Source: Arenimonas daejeonensis
GTDB taxonomy: Bacteria; Pseudomonadota; Gammaproteobacteria; Xanthomonadales; Xanthomonadaceae
Reading direction: 5' to 3'
Assembly (NCBI RefSeq): GCF_007993735.1
Contig: NZ_CP042453.1
Span: forward strand, 1,798,001-1,862,000
DNA: 64,000 bases
How positions within the stretch are numbered: the first letter of the stretch is position 1; each line of letters begins with the position of its first letter. The position numbers were made by a program, and so were the translations under genes. This document shows, piece by piece, positions 18,349 through 26,456 of this stretch. Below the pieces are notes generated by a model that was given only the letters and a program-made list of their open reading frames with translations, was not told the DNA's origin and did not search any database.

Positions 18349-21300
18349 TCATCCGTCGCGATCGGGATCTCGGCTGACCTCTGGATCGCGTGTCGGCCCG
18401 GTTTCGCAGCGTGTGCGGCTCGTGCTCGGGCACGGATCGCACCCATCCGGAAGGCCGTCGCCATCGCTGTCGATTGCACGCGGACGATCCCTCGGGCAGG
18501 TGCCTGCCTCGCGTGCGCCGGCGATTGCCCAAACTGGATTGCTGAAAGCGTAGCGTGGGATGCAGCGCCCGATCTTGGTATCGATGGCGCAGGTAGCGCT
18601 GTCGCCGACCATAGGCTGCGACTTCGCAAAGGCACGCACGAACAGGCGATCGGGAATTAGCGGGACCAGTCGGTGGTTCACGTAGGCCTGCGTCAGGCGA
18701 AAACTATCAATGGGCAGGTCGATGCGTCGCGTGCCCGAGAATGACACCGGTGCAAAGCGCATGCGACCGCCAGTAGGGTCATCGTAGTAGCCGTCGCTGC
18801 GTTGGACGATCTGGCGGCCATCGCCCACCAGCTCCGTGTCCACGATCACGTCACCGACAGTGGTGAAGCGCGTTCGCGGGCCATTGTCCTTGGGCGCGAA
18901 CAGGCGGCTCTGGCCCGGCGCCGTTCCCAGCACGGCGCCCACGATGATGTCGATCTGGTACACGGTTCCCCACTCCTGATTCGATTGCCACTCCACCAGC
19001 AGGGGTAGGGAAGTGTCGCCGTAGGTCTCGATGATGCCGCCCATGGGGGTGTCCGCATCGTCGATCCGGCCGTTGTTGTTGCGGTCGATTGCAATGCGCA
19101 GTGCAGGCCCATCGGTCACTGAAAAGACCCCCTCCCTGAGCGCCGCGACGATCTGGGTTTGGTCGTAGGCGCGGATGGGATCGTCGAGCACGCTCGTGTC
19201 GCGAGGACGACGCGGCGGCGAAGCTGGAGGTTGTCGACGTCGTTCGCTCCGATCACGCGCGCTTTCGAAAGTGGTCAGCTCGGGTTCGGTGAGATTGGTG
19301 CGAGGCGCGCCGGCCATTACCAGGTTGCGCGGCTTGCCGATGGCCATGTCATCCACTCGTTCCAGGCCTTGGAAGTAGCCCGCGCGGTGATAGTTCAAAT
19401 CGCCGTGTGCATCCGACCCGCCGGCCATAAACCAGCGCCTCGGTTCGCCTGCCGGCAGCCACGGGATGTCGGCCGTCTCGGATGGCGCGAGGCCCTTGAG
19501 CAGCCAGCGGTCCCAGGTGACCGTGCCGGCGTGCAACATCCATTCCACTCCCTGGCAGTTAATCAGATAGCTGGGGCGTGCCGGCTCGGCCCAGGGTTGC
19601 AACTCGAAGGTTCGTGTTTCAAAGCCGGATGGCGAGTTGTTGCGGAACCCATAGCCACCATCATCATCGTCGCTGTGGAAGCCGACTTCACGCGTTTGGC
19701 CGTCGCCTTTGCGATTCATCATCCGGTGGTCTTCGTTCCACAGTTGCAGGCCCAGCACGGCCGGGGACCGGAATGCCTGGTCGAGCATGGTCGGCGTGTA
19801 GGGCACGACATCTGGACCAGGGCCACCCGACATGTCGGGTGCCCGGCCAAAACAATGGCCCATAGGCAGCGGATGGGCGAGGAATACATGGCCTTTGCCG
19901 CTTTCGATCTCAGGCAGCAATGCATCGTCGCCGCGGGTCATCTGCCGGCTGCCGCCACCGAAGCGTCCAGTACGGCTGGAGACGAAGGCATCCGGGTTGG
20001 CGGCCGTTGCCGGCAAATAGACCATGTGCGCGCGTGCAGGGTGGTACTCATTGATGCCCTGGACGTCCTTCAGGATCATTGCGCCGTTTCGTTGTTCGTG
20101 GATGCGGGTTACGTCGCAGCTCGTGATTGGGTGATTCCATCCCCCGCATAGGTTCGGCAAGTAATAGTGGTCATAGTCGCCCCCGTCCGCGATCGGAAAT
20201 GTGTTGCGATCGTAATCGGCCGGCAACTCAGGGATGACATCCACTTCGCCGCCCAGGAAAATCTGGGGTGCGACCCCGCGGCCGCGTATGTTCTGCGGGA
20301 CCTCGCCGGTGCTGGATTTGGTCGCACTTTCGCGGTTTGCGCCTTGGTCGCGCCACAGCTCGTTATGCAAGAACCGGAAACGCGCTGAGTTCATGTCGCG
20401 CAGGACGTGCGGAAAGTTCGGAAATGCGCCTTCGATTCCGCCGAAGATCACCGAAGCCACGCCGGTATAGTCGACATCAACGATCTGGCGTGAATCCGAA
20501 GCATGTTCGGTGGCGAATACGAAGTCCAGGCCCATAGCGCCCATGGCCTTGAGCGTGCCGCGGTAGCCGTACCCTTCCTCTCCTTCGTTGTCGGTACCCT
20601 GGCCGTGGTAGTGCAGGTCGCCATAGGCCCAGCGCTGGTCGAAACGCGGGAGTGGCGCTTCGCCGGCATGCACGGACACATGATTTACCAGCCAGAGGAA
20701 ATCTGCGTCGTGTTCGCTCTCGCAACCTATTTCCGGGCGGGTAGTGAAGACGGCCTTGAGCGTCAGGGGCAGGTCGGCGCCAGGAACGAAACTGTCGTCC
20801 CTAGTCGGCGTATACCAGGCGGTGGCATACCACTCGCTGCTGCCGTGAGGAGTACGGGAGGCTTCGCAAATTCCGGTGGCCGGCTTGCAGATCTCGTGCG
20901 GTGGAGGTTGGACGATGCCTGGCCCGGCGGGCCGCCAAGTGCCATTGATCCATGTGGTTGTCGAGTTCCCGGTGTGCTCGACTTCGGTCAGTTCGTTGAA
21001 GGCAATGGTTTTGCGCCAATTGCCATCGGCATGGAAGACCTGAAGTTCGCAGAAGTTGCCGATCTTGTATTTGAAGGGATCCTCAAGGGGTGCGTCGAAC
21101 GGGATAGCGTTCTCGTCGGTCACTACGATCGAAAGCGGAATGGCGCCGTAGCTGGCGCGTCCGTTGATATCCAGCACGGGCTCAATGCGCCACGGGGCAT
21201 CAATCGCGAATTCAAAGGTGCCTTCCTGACCGTTGTTGGCGGCTGCAGCCAAAGGCAGGACAAGCAGGACGGGGAAGCAGAACGAGGCGATCCGGCGCAT
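18349..21300 (-). CDS. Large secreted DUF3604 (PHP-like) protein with Ca-binding C-terminal motif
   Basis: 983 residues with a signal peptide (MRRIASFCFPVLLVLPLAAA). The family core begins YGDLHYHGQGTDNEGEEGY, and GLDFVFATEHASDSRQIVDV supplies further His/Asp/Glu metal ligands of PHP-like hydrolases. Later family segments are FLAHPLPMGHCFGRAPDMSG, YLINCQGVEWMLHAGTVTWD and WFMAGGSDAHGDLNYHRAG. The C-terminus holds a calcium-type repeat IDSDGDGLPDGCDPCP, suggesting an extracellular location. DUF3604 substrates are unknown. The frame is unbroken over 2.95 kb. It sits next to the mobile mer island, and its composition is less GC-rich than the flanks by eye. Confidence 0.8.
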   Translation of the reverse strand: MRRIASFCFPVLLVLPLAAAANNGQEGTFEFAIDAPWRIEPVLDINGRASYGAIPLSIVVTDENAIPFDAPLEDPFKYKIGNFCELQVFHADGNWRKTIAFNELTEVEHTGNSTTTWINGTWRPAGPGIVQPPPHEICKPATGICEASRTPHGSSEWYATAWYTPTRDDSFVPGADLPLTLKAVFTTRPEIGCESEHDADFLWLVNHVSVHAGEAPLPRFDQRWAYGDLHYHGQGTDNEGEEGYGYRGTLKAMGAMGLDFVFATEHASDSRQIVDVDYTGVASVIFGGIEGAFPNFPHVLRDMNSARFRFLHNELWRDQGANRESATKSSTGEVPQNIRGRGVAPQIFLGGEVDVIPELPADYDRNTFPIADGGDYDHYYLPNLCGGWNHPITSCDVTRIHEQRNGAMILKDVQGINEYHPARAHMVYLPATAANPDAFVSSRTGRFGGGSRQMTRGDDALLPEIESGKGHVFLAHPLPMGHCFGRAPDMSGGPGPDVVPYTPTMLDQAFRSPAVLGLQLWNEDHRMMNRKGDGQTREVGFHSDDDDGGYGFRNNSPSGFETRTFELQPWAEPARPSYLINCQGVEWMLHAGTVTWDRWLLKGLAPSETADIPWLPAGEPRRWFMAGGSDAHGDLNYHRAGYFQGLERVDDMAIGKPRNLVMAGAPRTNLTEPELTTFESARDRSERRRQPPASPPRRPRDTSVLDDPIRAYDQTQIVAALREGVFSVTDGPALRIAIDRNNNGRIDDADTPMGGIIETYGDTSLPLLVEWQSNQEWGTVYQIDIIVGAVLGTAPGQSRLFAPKDNGPRTRFTTVGDVIVDTELVGDGRQIVQRSDGYYDDPTGGRMRFAPVSFSGTRRIDLPIDSFRLTQAYVNHRLVPLIPDRLFVRAFAKSQPMVGDSATCAIDTKIGRCIPRYAFSNPVWAIAGAREAGTCPRDRPRAIDSDGDGLPDGCDPCPSTSRTRCETGPTRDPEVSRDPDRDG

Positions 21301-21518
21301 TGGCGGTTTACCTTAGACGCTGCTGTTGATCGGTCAAACGTCCGTCGTCGACCGAATCGGCCAAGTGGGGACCCACTGAGAGATGGACTGCCGCCAGCAG
21401 CCCGCTGCCATCGGCACAGGGCAGCGATGGGGCGTGGCCGTCCATCTCGGCGTACGTCGTGTCAAGGTGAATGTTCAAGCCACCTAGTTCGAAGCTACGG
21501 ACTCAAAGGTCCGATCCT

Positions 21519-21539
21519 GGCCTATTGTGTTGAAAAACT
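21519..21539 (+). repeat. Left terminal inverted repeat of the mer element
   Basis: 21 bases beginning GGCCTATTGTGTTG, matching the reverse complement of 24494-24514 with one mismatch. It lies nine bases beyond the merR stop codon. Confidence 0.75.
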
Positions 21540-21548
21540 ATCTCCAAC

Positions 21549-22013
21549 TCAGGCCGCATCAGCACGGATCGACCTGACGTGCTGCCCCCGCGACCGCGGC
21601 AACGGCTCGGTACCCGCATGCTCAAGCAGTTCGAGAGTGGGACAAAACGCGCCTACGCTGGCCTCGCCGCAGCTCGCGACCAATTGCGATAGCTGACGCT
21701 CGAGCTTGCGTAGTTCGCCGAGCCGCTTTCGAACGTCGAGCAACTTGTTTTCGGTTAGTCGCTTGGTTTGCTCGCAAGCGCGTCTGCCATTGAGCTCCAG
21801 CAGGCCAACAATCTCATCGAGGCTGAAGCCCATGGTCTGGGCACGGCGAATGTAGCGGAGGCGAGCGAGGTCGCTCGACGTGTAGCGACGGATGCCGCCA
21901 GCAGGGCGCTTGGGCTCGGACAGCAGCCCGCGCCGCTGGTAATAGCGCACTGTCTCAACGTTTACTGCCGCCGAGGCAGCCAGTTGACCGATCGTGAGGG
22001 CCTGCAAGTCCAT
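21549..22013 (-). CDS. merR: Mercury-responsive MerR regulator
   Basis: 154 residues. N-terminal winged helix-turn-helix LTIGQLAASAAVNVETVRYY, then RRYTSSDLARLRYIRRAQTM and a long dimer helix. The three mercury ligands of MerR are present with exact spacing: Cys80 (GRRACEQTK), Cys115 and Cys124 (ASCGEASVGAFC), offsets 35 and 9 as in the classical protein. It should bind the dyad at 22022-22039 and twist the merT promoter open when Hg(II) is bound. It is divergent from merT, standard for Gram-negative mer loci. Its end lies nine bases inside the left inverted repeat. Confidence 0.92.
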   Translation of the reverse strand: MDLQALTIGQLAASAAVNVETVRYYQRRGLLSEPKRPAGGIRRYTSSDLARLRYIRRAQTMGFSLDEIVGLLELNGRRACEQTKRLTENKLLDVRKRLGELRKLERQLSQLVASCGEASVGAFCPTLELLEHAGTEPLPRSRGQHVRSIRADAA

Positions 22014-22016
22014 GGC

Positions 22017-22048
22017 TTGACTCCGTACTTGGGTACGGAAGGTATTAT
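22017..22048 (+). promoter_or_regulatory. mer operator/promoter
   Basis: TTGACT (-35, 22017-22022) is followed by the dyad TCCGTAC-TTGG-GTACGGA (22022-22039) and a -10 like TATTAT (22043-22048). The spacer is 19-20 bases, too long for normal sigma-70 use and typical of MerR-controlled promoters, with the operator lying inside it. merT starts seven bases further on. Confidence 0.85.
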
Positions 22049-22054
22049 GCGCCC

Positions 22055-22409
22055 ATGTCCAGTAATCCCCCAAGTCGACCACACCGGCGATCCTGGTCGC
22101 ATCCCTCGCCGCCATCGGCGCATCAGTATGCTGCGTCGTGCCGCTGGTGCTGGTCTTGATGGGCATCAGCGGCGCATGGATTGCCAACCTGACGGCCATG
22201 GACGCCTGGCGGCCTTGGTTCAGCGCCGCCACACTGCTGTGCCTAGCGCTGGCTTTCTGGAATCTCTATGGCCCGTCGTCGCGATGCCGCAGCGACGGCG
22301 TCTGCGTCAGCCCGCAGGTCCTCGCCCGGCGGCGGCGCTGGTTGTGGCTGGCCGCCATCGGCATCGCAGTACTGTTGTTGTTTCCTACTACGTGGTCTGG
22401 TTCCTCTAG
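22055..22409 (+). CDS. merT: Mercuric ion transport protein MerT (frame broken twice)
   Basis: About 118 residues after repair, the length of MerT. It carries Hg(II) across the inner membrane from MerP. Visible parts are LAAIGASVCCVVPLVLVLMG (first helix with the vicinal Cys pair), SGAWIANLTAMDAWRPWFSA and a cytoplasmic loop with a second cysteine pair (SSRCRSDGVCVSPQVL), ending in a third helix and PYYVVWFL. Frame breaks at 22067-22071 and 22383-22385, each fixed by one extra C in a run. The start ATG at 22055 then reads MSSNPPKSTTPAILVASL. The stop is ten bases before merP. Confidence 0.85.
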
Positions 22410-22419
22410 GAGAGTCCCG

Positions 22420-22710
22420 ATGCGCAACAAATGGATAGTTGGCCTTACCTTGGCGTTGTCGGCTGGCCTAGCGGCCGCCGCGGCGCCGAAGAAGGCGGTG
22501 CTGGACGTGCAGAACATGACCTGCGCCGCGTGCAGCATCACCATCAGCAAGGCGCTCGACAAGGTTCCCGGCGTGCAAAGCAACCACGTCGATGCCGAGG
22601 CGGCGACGGTGACGGTGGTCTTCGATCCAAGCCGCACATCGATAAGCGCGGTCAGCCGTGCGATCACTGACGCAGGCTTCCCGGCCAAGGCTCGCTCAGA
22701 TGGCGGCTGA
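22420..22710 (+). CDS. merP: Periplasmic mercury-binding protein MerP
   Basis: 96 residues: signal peptide MRNKWIVGLTLALSAGLAAA, then one heavy-metal-associated domain with the metal loop DVQNMTCAACSITISKAL (Cys35, Cys38) and the closing TSISAVSRAITDAGFPAKAR. MerP binds Hg(II) in the periplasm and hands it to MerT. TAGGAGAG provides the ribosome site. It overlaps the start of the next small gene by 11 bases, so the transport genes and that gene are one operon. Confidence 0.93.
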   Translation: MRNKWIVGLTLALSAGLAAAAAPKKAVLDVQNMTCAACSITISKALDKVPGVQSNHVDAEAATVTVVFDPSRTSISAVSRAITDAGFPAKARSDGG

Positions 22711-22915
22711 GCTGGAGTTACAAAGTACGTTGACTTGTCCCCATTGTGGTCATCAGGCGACAGAGACGATGCCGACCAACGCCTGTCAGTTCTTCTACGA
22801 ATGCCTCGGCTGCGGCCAACTGCTGCGCCCGAAACCGGGTGACTGCTGTGTGTTCTGCTCATACGGCACGGTTGCCTGTCCGCCGATCCAGGAACAGAAG
22901 TCGTGTTGTGGCTAA
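22700..22915 (+). CDS. GDCCVxC domain protein
   Basis: 71-residue cysteine-rich protein with three Cys pairs: TCPHCGHQA (residues 13-16), ECLGCGQLL (35-38) and the signature PGDCCVFCSYGTVACPP (47-60), ending in KSCCG. This family is found in mer loci, sometimes with selenocysteine in the GDCCVxC motif; here all positions are ordinary Cys. It looks suited to zinc or mercury binding in the cytoplasm. The start ATG overlaps the end of merP. How it acts is unknown. Confidence 0.85.
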   Translation: MAAELELQSTLTCPHCGHQATETMPTNACQFFYECLGCGQLLRPKPGDCCVFCSYGTVACPPIQEQKSCCG

Positions 22916-23034
22916 AGTGCTAAGCGCACCGACATAATTGCCGCCATATCTCGCCAGTAGCTACGTAATGCTATTGATTGACCGCAACTGAAGTGGTCAA
23001 ATTATTTCCCATCGATCCAGCGGAAATCGCAGCG

Positions 23035-24396
23035 ATGATGGGACGTCAGGAAGCCGGGCAAGCGCCCCTGTTCTACGCGTTCAACTTCGAAGACCACGTC
23101 CCGGCGAGCCACATGCTCCGCGGCATCGACCACTTCCTGGACCTGGGCGAGCTGCACCAGCACCTGGCCCCGCACTACAGCCACACCGGCCGCCCCTCGA
23201 TTGATCCGGGCCTTCTGATCCGGATGCTGATCGTGGGTTACTGCTTCGGCATCCGCTCGGAGCGTCGGTTGTGCGAAGAGGTCCACTTGAACCTGGCGTA
23301 CCGCTGGTTCTGCCGGTTGGGCCTGGAAGATGCCGTGCCGGACCACTCAACATTCTCCAAGAACCGCCACGGCCGCTTCCGGGACAACGACACCCTGCGC
23401 TTCGTATTCGAGAAGGTGCTCGAGCGCTGCCTGGCCGAAGGCCTGGTCGGCGGCGAGGGCTTCGCGATCGACGCCAGCGTGATCAAGGCCGATGCTAACC
23501 GGCAGCGGGGCGTGCCGGGTGCCGATGCGGCCTGGGACCGGGAGTCGCCGCTCGCGCGCCCGGTCCGGGAGTATCTGCAGGCGCTGGACGACGCTGAGAC
23601 GCCGCGCACCCCACCCAAGAATGTGTCGCTGACCGACCCGGCAGCGCAGTGGACCGCCGCGCCCGGCGGCCCGGCCTTCTACGCTTATTCGACCAACTAC
23701 CTGATCGATGTAAAGGCGGGCGTCATCGTCGATGTGGAAGCCACGCCTGCGTATCGGACCGACGAGGTCCAAGCGACACGGACCATGGTCGACAGGGTCG
23801 AGCAGCGCTTCGACCTCAAGCCGACCCGGCTGATCGGCGACACCGCCTACGGCACGTCGGAAATGTTGGGCTGGATGGTGGATGAGAAGGGCATCGAGCC
23901 CCACGTGCCGGTCTGGGACAAAGCCGAGCGCAAGGATGGGTCGCTGGGGCGGTCCGACTTCAGTTGGGACGCGGAAGCTGACGAGTACCGCTGCCCCCAG
24001 GGCAAGCCACTGCTATCGAGCGGCAAGCCAACCGCCGACAACACGCTGATCTATCGCAGCAGCCTTCACGACTGCACCAACTGCGAACTGAAGGCGCGGT
24101 GCTGCCCCAACACGACGCATCGAAGGATCGCCCGCCAGGTGAACGAGTCCGCACGGGACGTGGCGCGCCAGCTGTCGACGACGAAGAGATATGCCCAGTC
24201 ACGGCGACATCGGAAGAAGGTCGAGATGCTGTTCGCGCACCTCAAACGCATCCTGCGGTTGGACAGATTGCGTCTACGCGGCCTGAAGGGCGCTAGAGAC
24301 GAGTTCCTACTGGCCGCAACGGCACAGAATTTACGAAGAATGGCAGCGTGGTTGATGCCGAAAAGCCCCGAAGCGGCAATGGCAACGGCCCTTTGA
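23035..24396 (+). CDS. IS1182-like transposase
   Basis: 453 residues from ATG 23035 (a TTG at 22978 would add 19). DDE-type transposase. The N-terminal domain has FNFEDHVPASHMLRGIDHFL and RPSIDPGLLIRMLIVGYCFG; catalytic acidic residues are expected at GFAIDASVIKADANRQRG, RLIGDTAYGTSEML and near KVEMLFAHLKRILRLDRLR. A four-Cys patch (HDCTNCELKARCC) lies between. The frame is intact, so it may be active. It is downstream of the mer passengers and 98 bases from the right inverted repeat. I chose 23035 because relatives begin MMG..., though the codons before it also look protein-like. Confidence 0.88.
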   Translation: MMGRQEAGQAPLFYAFNFEDHVPASHMLRGIDHFLDLGELHQHLAPHYSHTGRPSIDPGLLIRMLIVGYCFGIRSERRLCEEVHLNLAYRWFCRLGLEDAVPDHSTFSKNRHGRFRDNDTLRFVFEKVLERCLAEGLVGGEGFAIDASVIKADANRQRGVPGADAAWDRESPLARPVREYLQALDDAETPRTPPKNVSLTDPAAQWTAAPGGPAFYAYSTNYLIDVKAGVIVDVEATPAYRTDEVQATRTMVDRVEQRFDLKPTRLIGDTAYGTSEMLGWMVDEKGIEPHVPVWDKAERKDGSLGRSDFSWDAEADEYRCPQGKPLLSSGKPTADNTLIYRSSLHDCTNCELKARCCPNTTHRRIARQVNESARDVARQLSTTKRYAQSRRHRKKVEMLFAHLKRILRLDRLRLRGLKGARDEFLLAATAQNLRRMAAWLMPKSPEAAMATAL

Positions 24397-24403
24397 GGAC
24401 AAA

Positions 24404-24426
24404 GGGCGCTTGCGCGCCCATTTTCT
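24404..24426 (+). terminator. Terminator after the transposase
   Basis: GGGCGC-TTGC-GCGCCC stem followed by ATTTTCT, eight bases after the transposase stop and inside the element. Confidence 0.6.
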
Positions 24427-24493
24427 CGTCGCCCCTGGCCAAATAATCATTGATCCGGCCGAACCGCTAGACCCAGCCGCCCGCCAGAAAGCG

Positions 24494-24514
24494 AGTTTTT
24501 CAACAGAATAGGCC
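24494..24514 (-). repeat. Right terminal inverted repeat of the mer element
   Basis: 21 bases (AGTTTTTCAACAGAATAGG and two further bases), reverse complement of 21519-21539 with one mismatch. Confidence 0.75.
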
Positions 24515-24546
24515 GACAGCGGAACTGGGAAGTGGTCCTTTACGGC

Positions 24547-24900
24547 CCTCGGAGTGTCATCGCCTAGGCTCAAAGCCTCACGCGCGGAGCTCCGAGCTTC
24601 ATTGCTGAGCCTTTTTTCCTCATGCGCAGGGCTCCGAGCTTAAACGCCGAGTCTTTTTGCTTCATGCGCAAGGCTCCGGATACTCATCGTTGAGCAAATT
24701 TTGCTCACGCACTGAGCTCCGAGGGTCACCGTTGAAGCTCAGCGCTTCACGCATGAAGCTCCGAGGGTCACCGTCGAGGCTAAAAGGCTCACGCATGAAG
24801 CTCCGGGAGTCATCGTCAAGGCTAAAAGCCTTGCGCGTGGAGCAAAAAGCCTCACGGCCGAGGCTCAGAGCCTCGCGCATGAAGCTCCGAACTCCATCTT
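24547..24900. repeat. Tandem array of eight 42-bp units, many with a small hairpin
   Basis: Units start at 24547, 24589, 24631, 24673 (43 bases), 24716, 24758, 24800 and 24842, with a partial ninth at 24884. The consensus opens GCTCCGAGGGTCACCGT and closes CACGCATGAA. At unit positions 18-34 most copies hold a 5-6 bp stem with a 5-base loop, and the stems change in step: TGAAGC/GCTTCA, CAAGGC/GCCTTG, CGAGGC/GCCTCG. Because 42 is a multiple of three, both strands stay open as 14-residue repeats (leftward SFMREALSLDGDPR-like). It begins 33 bases outside the right end of the mer element. No known family recognised. Confidence 0.8.
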
Positions 24901-24954
24901 CGGGGCCAACTGGCTAGCGCAGATGCCTGAAATCGGGTCCGACCAACCCTTGGG

Positions 24955-25119
24955 ATGAGCGCCATCGACCCGCTGGGCACCTGGAAGGACTGGGAACAGG
25001 GCCACCGCGACCCGGCCGGCCCCGCCAAGGCCTTGCTGCAGGTCATCCGCAAGGACCCCACGCCTGGTCTTTCCGCCCCATCCGACGAGCGGCGCTCCCG
25101 GGCCTCCGGCCAGTGCTAG
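24955..25119 (+). CDS. Possible small open frame or gene remnant
   Basis: 54 codons reading MSAIDPLGTWKDWEQGHRDP and onward to RSRASGQC, between the repeat array and the next secreted gene. Codon use looks protein-like, but no ribosome site precedes the ATG and I know no homologue. It may be a leftover of a gene disturbed by the neighbouring element. Apart from this frame and the array, 24397-25147 holds only the element's right end. Confidence 0.25.
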   Translation: MSAIDPLGTWKDWEQGHRDPAGPAKALLQVIRKDPTPGLSAPSDERRSRASGQC

Positions 25120-25147
25120 ATTCCTGCCGTCCACTGGGAGAAGGGTC

Positions 25148-25886
25148 ATGCGCAACGCAAACTCTTGGTTAAGGTCCGTCGTGGTGTTGCTGGCTGGTCT
25201 GTCTGCCGTGGGAGCGGCCCAGGCGCAGTCCGAATCCAAAACCTGGTATGTGCCGTGGGCCTGGAGCCCGCGTGCCAGCGCGGACACAGGTTCGATCTCG
25301 GTAACGAACCTCAATGGCGAAGCGGTCCGCGTCAATGTCAGGGCGTTCAATGCGCAGGGCGCCGCACTCTCGGCGTCGTCGTCCGCGTTTTCCCTGTCAC
25401 CTGCCGCCTCTTCATCCGTCGCTTTTCCGGTTGACCCGAGAGGTTCGGTCGCCGCAGCGCCTGCCTTTGTCCTCGTACTCTCGGATCAACCCGTCCTCGT
25501 TCGCGCCAGGGCGGTCGTGCTGCTTCGTCCGTCCGTGGATGTCGAAGCGGACTGCCAGCGGATATCCTCGCGTGGCGAGCCCAATGGCGTGCTTTTTCTG
25601 CGAAGGCCAACTGGGCAGATACGATGCCGAGGGCAAGTTCCAGCGCGACAGCCTCAAGCCCTGGAAATACGCGACCCTCCAGGAGTGGCCCGCGTTCCCG
25701 ATCGACTGTGCCGGCAGTGCCCCGACACATTTCGCCTGTTCCAAGCGCGTTGTGCGACAGCCTCCCGGCGGGGACGATGCCGGCGGGCCACTGGCCGACG
25801 ATCGGGAAAGAGATCCGAGCGCTAGCGGCAGCGTGCCGTCTGCGCGCCGGTCATGCACGGAAGCGCGATGCCATCAACAGGCCTAG
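25148..25886 (+). CDS. Secreted protein of unknown function (frame broken once)
   Basis: Signal peptide MRNANSWLRSVVVLLAGLSA then AQAQ. The mature part starts SESKTWYVPWAWSPRASADT and has a beta-sandwich-like domain (GSISVTNLNGEAVRVNVRAF). Near 25550 the frame changes; the second half then reads ACFFCEGQLGRYDAEGKFQR and LKPWKYATLQEWPAFPID, with a CxxC pair and two more Cys. The join needs one base fewer. Repaired length is about 245 residues. The tail overlaps the rhomboid gene on the other strand by 36 bases, so the true end is uncertain. Function not recognised. Confidence 0.5.
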
Positions 25887-26456
25887 AAGCACGCCTGCGA
25901 CGTGTCCGGGTTTCGGGTAGTAGACATGGACCACATCGATCGCGAACGCCAGGGCGATCGCGAATCCGACCGACCACCGAAGGAACTTCGAGCGGTCGAC
26001 GCCGGTCCACGCCAGCCAAAGCCCGGCGCCGGCGATCGCCATGATCGCCTGGGAGGCGCCGGTGCCGAGATTCCAGGGCCACGGAACGAACAGGCTGCTG
26101 AAAAGCATCGCGATCGAACCGCCGATCAGCCAGAGCAGGAACAGGCGGAGGGAGCCCACCTGCCGCTCGACCGCCGTGCCGACCAGCAGCAGGCAGAACA
26201 CGTCCGACACCATGTGCGGTTGTTTGACATGGACGAGCTGGGCGGTGACCAGGCGCCAGAGTTCGAGATCACGCAGGTACCCGAAGCGCAGGCCGTAGTC
26301 CTCGAGTTGTACGATCCTGACCCGCCCGAGCCAGGTGCCGCTGATTTCAATCGCGGCGTGGACGCTGAGCATGGCGGTGGCCGCACAAAGCAGCAGCGTG
26401 CACCAGGGAATGCGGCGCGACGCCGCCGGCACGGCGATGGATTGCGATTCGGTCAT
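25851..26456 (-). CDS. Rhomboid-family intramembrane serine protease
   Basis: 201 residues with six likely membrane helices. The rhomboid catalytic Ser is in LGTGASQAIMAIAG (GxS) and the partner His in PKPGHVAGVLLGLL; the first-loop region RLVTAQLVHVKQPHMVSDVF also fits. It cleaves membrane proteins within the bilayer; the substrate is not evident, although the facing secreted gene makes a convergent pair. The start ATG at 26456 gives MTESQSIAVPAASRRIPWC before the first helix. Confidence 0.82.
   Translation of the reverse strand: MTESQSIAVPAASRRIPWCTLLLCAATAMLSVHAAIEISGTWLGRVRIVQLEDYGLRFGYLRDLELWRLVTAQLVHVKQPHMVSDVFCLLLVGTAVERQVGSLRLFLLWLIGGSIAMLFSSLFVPWPWNLGTGASQAIMAIAGAGLWLAWTGVDRSKFLRWSVGFAIALAFAIDVVHVYYPKPGHVAGVLLGLLMASRFRA

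Larger units (their letters stand above)
21519..24514. mobile_element. IS1182-like element carrying mercury genes between 21-bp inverted repeats
   Basis: Left end GGCCTATTGTGTTGAAAAACT (stated as positions 21519-21539) and right end 24494-24514 are reverse complements at 20 of 21 bases. The only transposase inside (ends 24396) lies by the right end. No second copy of the left repeat is visible between 22916 and 22978, where a plain insertion sequence would begin. The simplest reading is one element of about 3.0 kb with merR, merT, merP and a GDCCVxC gene as passengers. GGCC occurs at both outer edges and could be a 4-base target duplication or part of the repeat. Family name from transposase resemblance. 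Confidence 0.65.

Noticed and set aside
22916-22977. A left end of a plain insertion sequence just before the transposase
   Set aside because: No match to the 21-bp end was found in this stretch.
24547-24900. CRISPR array
   Set aside because: Units adjoin without unique spacers and vary along their whole length; no cas genes nearby.
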